Assembly (NCBI GenBank): GCA_944382835.1
Contig: CALWNP010000016.1
Span: 1-52,891, forward strand
Length of the DNA stretch: 52,891 nt
Direction: 5' to 3'
From: an uncultured Gemmiger sp.
GTDB taxonomy: Bacteria; Bacillota; Clostridia; Oscillospirales; Ruminococcaceae
A model generated the notes under the pieces. That model saw only the letters and a program-made list of their open reading frames with translations. It had not been told where the DNA came from and did not search any database. Position numbers and translations under genes: made by a program. Below are positions 9,989-19,228 of this stretch, piece by piece; positions within the stretch are counted from its first letter, which is position 1; every line of letters starts with the position of its first letter.

Positions 9989-12067
9989 ATGAGCATTGTG
10001 CTTGGGACAAAAAACAAGGTATTCCTGCTCAGCACCGAGAATACCAGCTACGCCTTCGGCATTGACGACCGGGGCCTGGTGCGCCACCTGTACTGGGGCA
10101 AAAAACTGACTTCGGCGGAGGATCTGGAGATGCCGGTCCTCACCGAGGTCTCCACCAACGACCCGGTGTTCGAGATCACCCCCGAGGAGTTCCCGGTGCA
10201 CGGGGGGCTGCGCTACAAGGAGCACTGCCTCAAGGTCACCTTTGCCGACGGCACCCGGGAGCTGGTCTACCAGTACTGCGGTTATGATCTGGAAGAGGGG
10301 GAGGACTGGGAGGAACTGGTGCTCCACCTCAAGGACGAGCACTACGCCCTCTGCATCGACCTCCACTACAAGGTCTACCCCCGGTACGACCTGATGGAGC
10401 GCAGCGTGGTGCTGAAAAATGAGATGGAGGAGCCGCTGCAGATCGAGCAGCTGCACAGCGCCCAGTTCCACATCCCCTACGAAAACCTGAATTTCTCCAA
10501 CGTCCACGGCCACTGGGGGGCCGAGGAACAGCGGTTCACCCAGCGGGTGAGCTACGGCAAAATCCTCATCGAGAACCGGCGGGGCACCTCCAGCCACAAC
10601 CACAACCCCTACTTTGTGCTGGACCGGGACGCCACCGAGACCACCGGCGAGGTCTTCTTCGGGGCGCTGCGGCTGACCGGCAACTTCAGCGGTGTGGTGG
10701 AGCAGACCCCCTACGGCGAGACCCTGGTGCAGATGGGGATCAACCCCCACGACTGCCTGCTCCAGCTGGACCCGGGGCAGAGTTTGAAGGCCCCCGGCGT
10801 CCTCTGCGGCTACTCCGCCACCGGCTTTGAGACCATGTCTCACAACCTCCACCGCTTTGCCCTGGACCATCTGATGCGCAAGGGGCTGCGGCCGGTGCTC
10901 TACAACTCCTGGGAGGCCACCGAGTTCCATGTGAACTGCCAGGACCAGATCAAGCTGGCCCAGAAGGCCAGCGAGCTGGGCGCCGAGCTCTTTGTGCTGG
11001 ACGACGGCTGGTTCGGGGAGCGGCACAGCATCCAGAACGGCCTGGGGGACTGGTACGTCAACGAGGGCAAGTTCCCCAACGGGCTGGAGGAGCTCATCAC
11101 CGCGGTGAAGGACCTGGGAATGATGTTCGGCCTCTGGGTGGAGCCCGAGATGGTCAACCCCAAAGCCCAGCTCTACCAGGATCACCCCGACTGGATCTAC
11201 CACTACGAGACCCGGGTCAGCGATACCTCCCGGGTGCAGTATGTCCTCAACGTCACCAAGCCGGAGGTGCGGGAATTCATCTACAACATGCTGGACAACC
11301 TGCTCACCCGGTATGACATCGACTACATCAAGTGGGACGCCAACCGCCCCATCTCTCAGACCGGCCCCCAGCGGGACATCTGGTACCAGCACATCCAGGT
11401 GATCTACGGCATCGTCACCGAGCTGAAAAAGAAGCATCCCAAGGTCCTCTTTGAGGCCTGCGCCTCGGGCGGCGGCCGGATTGACTACGGCATCCTGGGC
11501 ATCTTCGACGACTTCTGGACCAGCGACAACACCGACGCCTACGACCGGCTCTACATCCAGGATGCCTATTCCCGGATCTATCCCATCAAGGCCATGCGGG
11601 CCTGGGTTACCGACTGCCCCAACTTCCTCTCGGGCCGGGTGATTCCCCTGACCTTCCGCTTCCACAGCGCCATGATGGGCAGCCTGGGCATCGGCTGCAA
11701 CATCCTCAAGTTCACCCCCGAGGAGGTAGAGCTGTCCCAGAAGATGATCCGCCAGTACAAGGAAATCCGGCCCATCATCCAGGAAGGAACCTTCTACCGG
11801 CTGGACAACCCCAGCGCCGACCGGTATTTCCTCTACGAATATCTCAACGGGGACAAGGGGGTGCTCTTCGCCTTCCTGCCCCAGAGCAAGGTGGGCCACC
11901 GGGGCACCACCATCCGGCTGCGGGGGCTGGAGGAGAACGAACAGTACACCCTCCACATCGCCCAGGGGGACATCACCAAGAGCGGAAGCTATCTCATGGG
12001 TCACGGATTGCCCCTGCGTCTGAGCGGCGATTACGCCAGCGCGCTGGTGCAGTTTGAAAAAAAATGA
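9989..12067 (+). CDS. Alpha-galactosidase, glycoside hydrolase family 36
   Basis: Removes terminal alpha-galactose from melibiose, raffinose and similar sugars. The 692-residue protein has the family order: N-terminal beta-sandwich, then a TIM barrel beginning near WEATEFHVN and LFVLDDGWFG, the nucleophile in YIKWDANR (Asp450), CASGGGRIDYG, and the acid/base in WTSDNTDA (Asp513). There is no signal peptide, so it acts on imported sugar. An upstream in-frame ATG at 9971 exists, but GGGGGAGAG lies between the two, so ATG 9989 is preferred. It is the first gene of the operon with the transporter and beta-galactosidase. Confidence 0.95.
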   Translation: MSIVLGTKNKVFLLSTENTSYAFGIDDRGLVRHLYWGKKLTSAEDLEMPVLTEVSTNDPVFEITPEEFPVHGGLRYKEHCLKVTFADGTRELVYQYCGYDLEEGEDWEELVLHLKDEHYALCIDLHYKVYPRYDLMERSVVLKNEMEEPLQIEQLHSAQFHIPYENLNFSNVHGHWGAEEQRFTQRVSYGKILIENRRGTSSHNHNPYFVLDRDATETTGEVFFGALRLTGNFSGVVEQTPYGETLVQMGINPHDCLLQLDPGQSLKAPGVLCGYSATGFETMSHNLHRFALDHLMRKGLRPVLYNSWEATEFHVNCQDQIKLAQKASELGAELFVLDDGWFGERHSIQNGLGDWYVNEGKFPNGLEELITAVKDLGMMFGLWVEPEMVNPKAQLYQDHPDWIYHYETRVSDTSRVQYVLNVTKPEVREFIYNMLDNLLTRYDIDYIKWDANRPISQTGPQRDIWYQHIQVIYGIVTELKKKHPKVLFEACASGGGRIDYGILGIFDDFWTSDNTDAYDRLYIQDAYSRIYPIKAMRAWVTDCPNFLSGRVIPLTFRFHSAMMGSLGIGCNILKFTPEEVELSQKMIRQYKEIRPIIQEGTFYRLDNPSADRYFLYEYLNGDKGVLFAFLPQSKVGHRGTTIRLRGLEENEQYTLHIAQGDITKSGSYLMGHGLPLRLSGDYASALVQFEKK

Positions 12068-12110
12068 ATCGTCAGTTGGTTTGTAAGAATGGATGGAGGT
12101 ATCACGAATC

Positions 12111-13481
12111 ATGCAATTATCAATGGGAAGGAAACTCTGTTTCGGCGTAGGCGGCCTGGGCAAGGACCTGTGTTACGCCATGATCAGCACCTATCTGACC
12201 ATCTACCTCACCGACACCATCGGCCTGGCGCCGCTGTTTGTCGGCAACCTGTTCCTGGTGGCCCGTGTCTGGGACGCGGTGAATGACCCCATGATGGGCT
12301 TCATCGTGGACAACACCCGCACCCGCTGGGGCAAATTCCGTCCCTGGATTCTCATCGGCACCCTTCTCAATGCGGTGATTCTGGTGCTGTTGTTCCGGGG
12401 CCCGAATCTTGCCGGCTTTGCCCAGTACGCCTACTACTCGGTCATGTACATCCTCTGGGGCATGACCTACACCGTTCTGGACATCCCGTACTGGTCCATG
12501 CTGCCCTCCATGTTCTCCACCAAGGAGGAGCGGGACTCCATGTCGGTCATTCCCCGCATCTTCGCCAGCTCTGCCTGGCTGCTGGTGGGCGCCTTCGGTC
12601 TGGCCATGATCAACTTCCTGGGCAAGGGCGATGAGGCCAAGGGCTATGCCGGCACCTCTGTGGTGGTGGCCGTGATCTTTGTGGTCACCCTGCTGGTCAC
12701 CGTCCTCTTCTCCCGCGACCGCAGCAGCATGGAAGCTGCCACCAGCAAAAAGACCCAGCGCACCTCTCTGAAATACGCCATCCACGTCATCACCGGCAAC
12801 GATCAGCTCAAGGTCTACATCGGCGTGGTGCTGGCCTACAACCTGGTTGTCCAGCTGGCCGGCGGTATGGCCCTGTATTACTTCAAGTACGTCACCATGG
12901 ACGACGGCCTGTTCCCCTACTTCACCACCGCGGCTTCGCTGGCCGAGATGATCGCGCTGTTCTTCTTCCCCCTCTTCTCCCGCTTCATGTCCAAGAAGGC
13001 GGTCTTTGCGGTGGCCAGCTTCACCCCGGCCGTGGGTCTGCTGGGCCTGCTGGCGGTGGGTGTGGTGGCCCCCGAGAACATCCCCCTCACCATCGTCTGC
13101 GGCCTGTTCTATAAGTTCGGCTCCGGCCTGACCCTGGGCGCCACCACCGTCATGCTGGCCGACGTCATCGACTACGGCGAGGTCAAGCTGGGCACCCGCA
13201 ACGAGAGCATTGTGGCCTCCTTCCAGACCCTGCTGGTCAAGACCGCTTCCGCCGTGGCCGGCTGGCTCATCGGCGTGGGCCTGACCATCTTCGGCTATGT
13301 GGAGAATGTGCCCCAGAGCGCCGGCACCATCATGGGCCTGCGGGTCCTGATGGGTGTGATTCCTTCGGTCATCACCGTGCTGGCCTTTGTGATCTATGTG
13401 GGCGGCTACAAGCTGGACGGCAGCGTCCTGGAGGACGTGGCCAAGCAGCTGAAGGAAAAACGCACTGCCGAAGTACAGTAA
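12111..13481 (+). CDS. Galactoside:cation symporter, GPH (MelB-like) family
   Basis: A membrane carrier of 456 residues that probably imports a galactoside with Na+ or H+. The N-terminal part GLGKDLCYAMISTYLTIYLTD and the loop RVWDAVNDPMMGFIVDNTRT match the MelB/GPH pattern, including acidic residues in helix 2 used for cation binding in MelB. About twelve hydrophobic segments are visible. ATG 12111 has GGAGGT at 12095-12100; an earlier ATG at 12093 would overlap that site. It lies 43 bases after the alpha-galactosidase and 27 bases before the beta-galactosidase. The exact sugar is not shown by the sequence. Confidence 0.92.
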   Translation: MQLSMGRKLCFGVGGLGKDLCYAMISTYLTIYLTDTIGLAPLFVGNLFLVARVWDAVNDPMMGFIVDNTRTRWGKFRPWILIGTLLNAVILVLLFRGPNLAGFAQYAYYSVMYILWGMTYTVLDIPYWSMLPSMFSTKEERDSMSVIPRIFASSAWLLVGAFGLAMINFLGKGDEAKGYAGTSVVVAVIFVVTLLVTVLFSRDRSSMEAATSKKTQRTSLKYAIHVITGNDQLKVYIGVVLAYNLVVQLAGGMALYYFKYVTMDDGLFPYFTTAASLAEMIALFFFPLFSRFMSKKAVFAVASFTPAVGLLGLLAVGVVAPENIPLTIVCGLFYKFGSGLTLGATTVMLADVIDYGEVKLGTRNESIVASFQTLLVKTASAVAGWLIGVGLTIFGYVENVPQSAGTIMGLRVLMGVIPSVITVLAFVIYVGGYKLDGSVLEDVAKQLKEKRTAEVQ

Positions 13482-13508
13482 ATCAACAACAAAACAAGAG
13501 GAACCGTT

Positions 13509-15461
13509 ATGTATCTTGGCGTAGACTATTATCCCGAACAGTGGGAACCCGGCATGCTGGAGCAGGACCTGGACACCATCCTGGACCTGGGCTGCAATGC
13601 CATCCGCATCGGCGAATTTGGCTGGCACATCATGGAAAAGACCGAGGGTCAGTTCGACTTCTCCCTCTTTGACCATGTGATCCAGCGGGCGAAGGCCCGG
13701 GGCCTGCAGGTGGTCATGGGCACCCCCACCGCCACCATCCCGGCCTGGCTGGCCAAAAAGCACCCCGAGATCCTCTCCCGGTTTGAGGACGGCAGCCCCC
13801 GCTCCTTCGGCGGGCGGCATGTCTACTGCTTCAACAGCAAGGCGATGTACGCCTATTCCGAGCGGATCATCCGGGCCCAGGCCCAGCACTACAAGGACGA
13901 GCCTGCCATCGTGGCCTGGCAGATTGACAACGAGCTGGGCCATGAGGACAGCGACATCTGCTACTGCCCCCAGTGCCGGGCAGCCTTCCAGGACTATCTG
14001 CGCCGGAAATTCAACGGGGACATCGAGGCGCTCAACCGCACCTACGGCACCACCTTCTGGAGCCAGGAGTACAACGACTTTGACGAGATCCCCCTGCCCG
14101 CCCGGACCATCACCACCCACAACCCGGCCCTGCGGCTGGACTGGGAGCGGTTCCGCAGCGAGAGCATCCGGAAATTCGCCCAGTTCCAGTGCGACCTGCT
14201 GCGGGAGATTCTGCCCGGGGCGGTGATCCTGCACGACTTCCCCGGCGGCGGGCTGTCCAAACATGTGGACTACTCCCGGGTGGCCGAACCCCTGACGGTG
14301 GTGGCCTACAACAACTACCCGGTCTGGGGTGGTCAGCGGGAGCCCCTGGCCCCCAACGAGATCGCCTTCGGGCTGGACTACATCCGGGGCCTGCGCCGGC
14401 AGAACTTCTGGATCACCGAGGCCATCATGGGGGCCCAGGGCCACGATGTCACCGGCTTCTCCCCCCGGCCCAACCAGGCCAAGATGTGGGCCTGCCAGGG
14501 CATGGCCCGGGGCTGTGAATCCCTCTTCTTCTTCCGCTACCGCGGTGCCACCAAGGGCGCCGAGCAGTTCTGCTACGGCATCCTGGACGCCGACAACGTC
14601 AAGCGGCGGAAATACTACGAGGTGCAGAGCTTCTTCCGGGAGATCCGCCCCTACGCCCCCCAGCTGGCCAGCCCCATCACCAGCCAGGTGGCCATCCTCT
14701 ACGACTATGACTCGCTGGCGGCCTTCCGCATCCAGCGCCAGAGCCTGACCCTGGACTGCGAAGGGGAGATGAAGAAGTACCACAAATTCTTCTACGACCG
14801 CAACATTCCGGTGGATGTGATCCCCGCCCGGGCCGATTTCTCCGGCTACAAGGTGGTGATCCTGCCCCAGATGATCGTCACCGATCCCCGGCTGCAGCAG
14901 CGGCTGAAGGACTTTGTGCAGCAGGGCGGCATCGCGCTGCTCACCTACCGGGACTTTGTCAAGGATCTGGACAACAACCTGGTGCTGGGCAAACAGCTGC
15001 CCCTGGACTTTGACGACTTCGCAGGGGTCTGTGTAGCCGAGACCGAGAGCCTGCAGGAGGGCCAGGACTTCCCCCTGGGTGGGGAAGGGGACTGGTCCGG
15101 CGCCCAGGGCCAGGGCGGCATCTTCCGGGATATGCTGCTCTGCTCGGATGCCCAGGTGCTGCTGCGCTACCGGGACCCCTTCTACGGGGAGTACGCAGCC
15201 CTCACCCGCAAGGCCCAGCAGAAGGGCTGGGTCTACTACCTGGGCTGCGGGGTGGACCAGCCCCTGCTGGCCCGTCTGCTGGAGGAGATCTGCACCCGGC
15301 AGGGCATTGCCGGGGAGAAGACCGCCCCCGGGGTGGAGGTGGTGTACCGCGGCAGCGGCAAGGACCGCATCCGGATGGTCATGAACCACAACGCCGGTCC
15401 GGCGGACTACCGCGGCCGCACCCTGGAGCCCTTCCAGTGCACCATCGAGCCGGCAGAATAA
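13509..15461 (+). CDS. Beta-galactosidase, glycoside hydrolase family 42
   Basis: Hydrolyses terminal beta-galactosides inside the cell. The 650-residue protein starts MYLGVDYYPEQW, the family 42 start. The acid/base is Glu142 in QIDNELGHE and the nucleophile is Glu304 in FWITEAIMG. The cluster CYCPQC near residue 155 belongs to the cysteine zinc site known in this family. Domain order is barrel, a glutamine-amidotransferase-like trimerisation domain (VILPQMIVTDPRL), then a small C-terminal beta domain. It closes the operon, so alpha- and beta-linked galactosides can both be split after uptake by the same carrier. Confidence 0.95.
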   Translation: MYLGVDYYPEQWEPGMLEQDLDTILDLGCNAIRIGEFGWHIMEKTEGQFDFSLFDHVIQRAKARGLQVVMGTPTATIPAWLAKKHPEILSRFEDGSPRSFGGRHVYCFNSKAMYAYSERIIRAQAQHYKDEPAIVAWQIDNELGHEDSDICYCPQCRAAFQDYLRRKFNGDIEALNRTYGTTFWSQEYNDFDEIPLPARTITTHNPALRLDWERFRSESIRKFAQFQCDLLREILPGAVILHDFPGGGLSKHVDYSRVAEPLTVVAYNNYPVWGGQREPLAPNEIAFGLDYIRGLRRQNFWITEAIMGAQGHDVTGFSPRPNQAKMWACQGMARGCESLFFFRYRGATKGAEQFCYGILDADNVKRRKYYEVQSFFREIRPYAPQLASPITSQVAILYDYDSLAAFRIQRQSLTLDCEGEMKKYHKFFYDRNIPVDVIPARADFSGYKVVILPQMIVTDPRLQQRLKDFVQQGGIALLTYRDFVKDLDNNLVLGKQLPLDFDDFAGVCVAETESLQEGQDFPLGGEGDWSGAQGQGGIFRDMLLCSDAQVLLRYRDPFYGEYAALTRKAQQKGWVYYLGCGVDQPLLARLLEEICTRQGIAGEKTAPGVEVVYRGSGKDRIRMVMNHNAGPADYRGRTLEPFQCTIEPAE

Positions 15462-15487
15462 GGCTCCCGCACAATTTCAGCAAAAAC

Positions 15488-15532
15488 AAAGAGGAGACAG
15501 AACTTCCCGCAAGGGGGTCTGTCTCCTCTTTT
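15488..15532. terminator. Bidirectional terminator between convergent genes
   Basis: AAAGAGGAGACAGA (15488-15501) pairs perfectly with TCTGTCTCCTCTTT (15518-15531). T residues follow on the plus strand, and A residues before the stem provide a U tract on the minus strand. It ends both the galactoside operon and the minus-strand sigma-like operon. Confidence 0.9.
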
Positions 15533-15545
15533 GCTGTTGTGGGGG

Positions 15546-16610
15546 TTATTCCTGTTCCAGCATCTGGCGGCGCAGGGTTTGCTGCAGCTTCTGGAACCGG
15601 CGGTGGGCCATCGAGACGGCGGGAGCGCCCACCTGTTTGTAGGCCGCGATGGAGCTGTCCCGCAGCGGCAGCCGCAGCTTGCCCGCAATGAGGTTGCGGA
15701 TGCTGTCCGGCTGCGGGGGCGGACAGTAGACAAAGCAGAGGTAGGGCAGGGCAAAGACCGCCCGGAAGAGCGCCGCCTCGTGGCGCAGCAGCAGCCGGGC
15801 GTAGCCCACATCGTCGGTGAGCTCCTCCTCCTTCAGGGGGCGGAGCAGGTCGTTGGTCAGAAACAGCCGGGCGTACTCCTTTTGCTCGGTCTCGCAAAGC
15901 CGGTCCAGCAGATCGCTCAGCTGCTGGGCCAGCTCCACCGCCCGGACAAACCCCTCCGACTGGGGATCGGGGGCGGGCAGTTCCTCCTCCTCCCCCTCCT
16001 CGGCGGGGCGGGGGGCGATGGTGTTGGCCATCCGCACCACCGCCAGCAGCTGGCGCAGCGCCGATTCGGTGACCCCCAGCTCGGCGGCCAGCGAGGCGCA
16101 GAGCCCGGCGGGCAGGTTCTCGGCGGCATGGGGGGAATGGCGGCGCAGCAGAAAGGCGTTGAGCTTTTTCAGCAGCTCCATATCCCGCTTTTTCAGCGGG
16201 CCAAAGGCCTTCTGCTCCTGCACCGCCACGCTCTGCCGGGCCTCGCGGACCAGCTTCTGGCGGTAGAGCAGCTGAAAGTAGGAGAGAAAGGGCACCCCCT
16301 TCTCCCCGTCATACCGGGCCATGGCCTCGCAGATGGCGTTCATGAAGGCCAGGTTGTCATACTGGCGGCCGCGGCTGGCCGGGTCGTACTGGGCCCGGCG
16401 CAGGCTCTCCTCGTTTTTCAGCAGGGCGCTGTCGGGGTTCCGGGTGTCCCGCTCCAGCTGCTTGTCAAAGGCAAAATACCGCAGCACCAGCCGCATCAGT
16501 TCCAGCCGCAGCCGCTGGTCCTGCCGCTGCTGGGGCGGCAGGGCCAGCAGGGGATGGCCGTTGATCTGCTGCTGCAAGGCGGCGCGCTGCCGGGAAATCT
16601 CCTGTTCCAT
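15546..16610 (-). CDS. Sigma-70-like protein (putative RNA polymerase sigma factor)
   Basis: A 354-residue protein whose middle resembles sigma region 2: NLAFMNAICEAMARYDGEKG followed by VPFLSYFQLLYRQKLV (about residues 86-121), the pattern of core-binding and -10 recognition helices. Residues 172-195 (SLAAELGVTESALRQLLA) look like a region 3 or HTH helix pair, and the C-terminus (about 319-350, IAAYKQVGAPAVSMAHRRF) could be a region 4 helix-turn-helix. A Glu-rich linker is at 204-211. It is larger than ECF factors and has unusual inserts. The start ATG has GGAGG just upstream, within the 12-base gap after the TM1812-like gene, so the two are cotranscribed. The sigma role is inferred from motif resemblance; it could be a degenerate or specialised DNA-binding protein. 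Confidence 0.65.
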   Translation of the reverse strand: MEQEISRQRAALQQQINGHPLLALPPQQRQDQRLRLELMRLVLRYFAFDKQLERDTRNPDSALLKNEESLRRAQYDPASRGRQYDNLAFMNAICEAMARYDGEKGVPFLSYFQLLYRQKLVREARQSVAVQEQKAFGPLKKRDMELLKKLNAFLLRRHSPHAAENLPAGLCASLAAELGVTESALRQLLAVVRMANTIAPRPAEEGEEEELPAPDPQSEGFVRAVELAQQLSDLLDRLCETEQKEYARLFLTNDLLRPLKEEELTDDVGYARLLLRHEAALFRAVFALPYLCFVYCPPPQPDSIRNLIAGKLRLPLRDSSIAAYKQVGAPAVSMAHRRFQKLQQTLRRQMLEQE

Positions 16611-16622
16611 GGCCGTCCTCCG

Positions 16623-17234
16623 TCACAGCTCCAGCATCTGCCGGATCATCTTGTCCTTGTCGCTGCCCTCCATCCCCGCCACCAGGTCCACCAGGGCGTT
16701 GAGGGTGAAGAGGGCGGTGACATCATAGAGGTTGGCGGTGCGGTTCTGGCCCTGGCTGCGCAGGATCTCCCGGTAGTAGATCCCCCCGATCTGGGTGTTG
16801 CGGCAGATCTTGTCGGCGTAGGACAGGGCGCTGAAGAGCACCACCGGGAAGGTCTTGGTGCCAAAGGTCATGCAGGCGTAGTAGCAGGCGTCGTCCTCCA
16901 TGCAGTCGATGAGCCGGGCAAACAGGTCCAGCAGCAGGTCCTTCTGCTGGCTCTCGGGCACAACCAGCTCCCGCAGCGTCCAGTTGCGGCGGGGCAGGGC
17001 CTCCAGCTCCCGGCGCAAAATCTCCATGTTCTGGTTGCGGGGGCTGTTCTGCTGGCGCACCGCCACCACAATCCCCTCGTCGCCGGGGGCCAGGGTGGCG
17101 TCAATCACCGGCAGGATGGGGTAGGCGCTTTGGGTCATGGCGGTGTTCAGGGAGAAGTTCACCGGGTGGAGGGGCTGGGGTTCCAGGAGGAAGTTGCTCT
17201 CCAGCGGAACCGCGGTAAAATAGATGCGTTTCAT
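16623..17234 (-). CDS. TM1812/CARF-like protein (CRISPR-associated family, orphan)
   Basis: A 203-residue soluble protein with the layout of the TM1812 (Csx/CARF-like) family: first strand KRIYFTAVPLES, a second strand GDEGIVVAVRQQN near residue 51, a helix ahead of YYACMTFGTKTFPVVLFSA (118-136) which corresponds to the DxTxGTK ligand loop, then GGIYYREI (150-157) and LYDVTALFTLNALVDLV (169-185). The aspartate of the DxTxG motif is replaced by Cys121, while Gly125 and Lys127 remain. In this family the fold binds cyclic oligonucleotides, but no ligand can be claimed here. ATG 17234 has AGGAGGC upstream; the frame extends further but without a start site. It precedes the sigma-like gene by 12 bases. 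No cas genes or CRISPR repeats are present. Confidence 0.7.
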   Translation of the reverse strand: MKRIYFTAVPLESNFLLEPQPLHPVNFSLNTAMTQSAYPILPVIDATLAPGDEGIVVAVRQQNSPRNQNMEILRRELEALPRRNWTLRELVVPESQQKDLLLDLFARLIDCMEDDACYYACMTFGTKTFPVVLFSALSYADKICRNTQIGGIYYREILRSQGQNRTANLYDVTALFTLNALVDLVAGMEGSDKDKMIRQMLEL

Positions 17235-17291
17235 GGGTGTGCCTCCTTTGCAGGCGGTGGCCGCGCCGGGTGGGGCGGCCTTGTTGTGTTG

Positions 17292-17321
17292 AGTATAGCA
17301 TGAAGGCCGCACCGGGCGCAA
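17292..17321 (-). promoter_or_regulatory. Promoter of the TM1812-like/sigma-like operon
   Basis: On the minus strand TTGCGC (17321-17316) and TATACT (17297-17292) are 18 bases apart, upstream of the start at 17234. The -10 is strong, the -35 moderate. Confidence 0.55.
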
Positions 17322-17384
17322 GCGGCGGGGCCTTTCGGAAGGGAAGGTAGCGCCCCCGCCGGCGAAAGTTCACCCCCCGGACGC

Positions 17385-17428
17385 AAAAACGCCCCGCAGA
17401 GGGCCACCGGGCCGCCCTGCGGGGCGTT
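17385..17428 (-). terminator. Terminator of the sulfotransferase operon
   Basis: AACGCCCCGCAG (17388-17399) pairs perfectly with CTGCGGGGCGTT (17417-17428). On the minus strand the stem is followed by TTTTT (17389-17385). Confidence 0.88.
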
Positions 17429-17441
17429 GCAGCCATCCGGC

Positions 17442-19205
17442 TCAGGCGAACCAGATGCTCATGTCATATTTGAAGGTGCGGTAGTTCTGCATGGTGCACT
17501 CGTAGGCGTACTGGCGGATCAGGGTGCCGGTGGCATCGTACTCCCCGAAGACCATCGAGATGCCGCTGTTCACCACCCAGTTGCTGCCGCCGGGGCAGAG
17601 AGACCCGTTGGAGACGATGCTGGAGTAGGGCACATCAAAGCTCTCGGCCAACGAGAAGGTGCGGTTGTTCTCGTCGATGCGGTAGACATAGACCTGGCTG
17701 TGGTCCTCCTCCGAGCCGTAGAGGTCGGTGCCCACGCTGTCGGCCACCTCCATGGAGAAATCGTCCCGGCTGTTCAGCGACCAGTAGTTGTTGTTGAAGA
17801 AGGAGAGGTAGTAGACCCCCTCTTCCTCCCCGTCCCGCAGAAACTCCACACAGTGCTGGCCGTACTGGGGCACAAAGTCCCCCTCGGCGGTCAGGCAGAG
17901 GTCGGCGTAGGGGGTGTCGGCCCAGAACCGGTCATCCCCGGCCAGCCAGTCCACAGTGGGCTGGCCGTGCAGGTCGGCCACCTTGATGATGGTGGAGGTC
18001 TCCCGGGAGGAGACGATCAGGCTGTCCTCCTCGGGCAGGTACTGCAGGCTGTTCAGGTGAATCCAGTCCCACTCCCCGGCCTGCCAGAAGAAGTCGTCGG
18101 TGGCGCCCACCGGGCGGGTCATCTCAAAGTAGGGGGCCATCAGCTGGCTGAAATCCAGCAGCTGGGTCACGGCGCCGCTTTCCAGGTCGATGGAGAGCAG
18201 CCGGTCCTCCACCGTCTGGCTCCCCACCTCCTCGGCCAGGGCCAGCACCTCCCCGTCGGCGCCGAAGCCGATGTCGTGGTGGAGATCGTAGCCGCCCAGG
18301 TCATAGACCTGGGTCACCTCGCCCAGGCCGTTGATCCGGGCCAGCTTGGAGGAGGAGGCACAGGTGATGATCTCGTCCCCGTCAAAGAGGATGCGGTCCA
18401 GCCCGAAGCCCTCCAGCACCATCTCGTACCGCAGCACCCCGGCGTTGTCGTAGAAAAAGCCGTAGCCCAGGGTGCCGTTGACCCGCATCATGGCAAAAAG
18501 CCCCTCGTCCTGGGGCTGGTCCGAGCTGCCGTCGGTGACCTCCAGCCGGGTGGCGTAGCCCGAACTGGTCTCGGGCATCTCCACCGTGAAGCTGACCACC
18601 TGGCGGGTGTTGCCCCAGCTGCCGGTCATGGTCATGGTTACCCGGTTGGTCTCGCCGGGCACCAGCCCGATGAGCTGGAACTCATGGATGCGGGTGAAGT
18701 CCTGCCCCGAGCTGTCCGCCGCGTCGGCGGTAAAGTCGGGGATGTCGGAGTGCGGCACCTGGACGGTGTAGCTGACCCGGGTGGGCTGGTCGGTGGTGAA
18801 GTAGAGGTAGAGCCCGTTGCTGCCGGTGCCAAAGGGGTTCAGCACCGCCAGCGGGGTGGTGGCGGTCCACTGCATCCCCTCGGTCTTCAGGCTTTCCAGG
18901 GTGTTGGCCAGCCGCTGCTGCACCTGGGTGTCATAGAAGGTGAAGCCCTCCTCCTCCAGGTCCTGGGGCACCAGCTGCACCGCCCGCAGCCCCTCCCCCA
19001 GGGGGGCCTCGTTCACGTCCACCTGCCACTCGTCCATCTCTTCCAACAGGCTGCCGGTCTCAAAGGACCAGTCGGTGCGCACCACATGCTCCTGGGCGGT
19101 GAAAGCCTTGGACACCAGCATGACGATGGCCAGCGCCAGCACCACCAGCAGGGCCAGACCCACCACAATCCCCGCAATCAGCCGTTTGCGATGTTTCAGC
19201 TTCAT
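17442..19205 (-). CDS. Membrane-anchored arylsulfate sulfotransferase (ASST family)
   Basis: Predicted to move a sulfate group from one phenolic ester to another phenol without PAPS. The 587-residue protein has one N-terminal membrane segment (about residues 9-32) and an extracellular part: a beta-rich N-terminal domain, then a propeller with DLHHDIGFG (His309/310), WDWIHLNSLQ (His383), SSRETS (Arg401) and YGQHCVEF (His451). In E. coli ASST the active site consists of three histidines and one arginine, with the sulfo-intermediate on the last histidine; the 18-residue spacing from His383 to Arg401 is the same as in that enzyme. It lies 23 bases downstream of a TauE/SafE-type exporter gene and is probably cotranscribed with it. 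Substrate unknown. Confidence 0.85.
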   Translation of the reverse strand: MKLKHRKRLIAGIVVGLALLVVLALAIVMLVSKAFTAQEHVVRTDWSFETGSLLEEMDEWQVDVNEAPLGEGLRAVQLVPQDLEEEGFTFYDTQVQQRLANTLESLKTEGMQWTATTPLAVLNPFGTGSNGLYLYFTTDQPTRVSYTVQVPHSDIPDFTADAADSSGQDFTRIHEFQLIGLVPGETNRVTMTMTGSWGNTRQVVSFTVEMPETSSGYATRLEVTDGSSDQPQDEGLFAMMRVNGTLGYGFFYDNAGVLRYEMVLEGFGLDRILFDGDEIITCASSSKLARINGLGEVTQVYDLGGYDLHHDIGFGADGEVLALAEEVGSQTVEDRLLSIDLESGAVTQLLDFSQLMAPYFEMTRPVGATDDFFWQAGEWDWIHLNSLQYLPEEDSLIVSSRETSTIIKVADLHGQPTVDWLAGDDRFWADTPYADLCLTAEGDFVPQYGQHCVEFLRDGEEEGVYYLSFFNNNYWSLNSRDDFSMEVADSVGTDLYGSEEDHSQVYVYRIDENNRTFSLAESFDVPYSSIVSNGSLCPGGSNWVVNSGISMVFGEYDATGTLIRQYAYECTMQNYRTFKYDMSIWFA

Positions 19206-19228
19206 TTTTCTTTCCCTCTTCCTTGATG

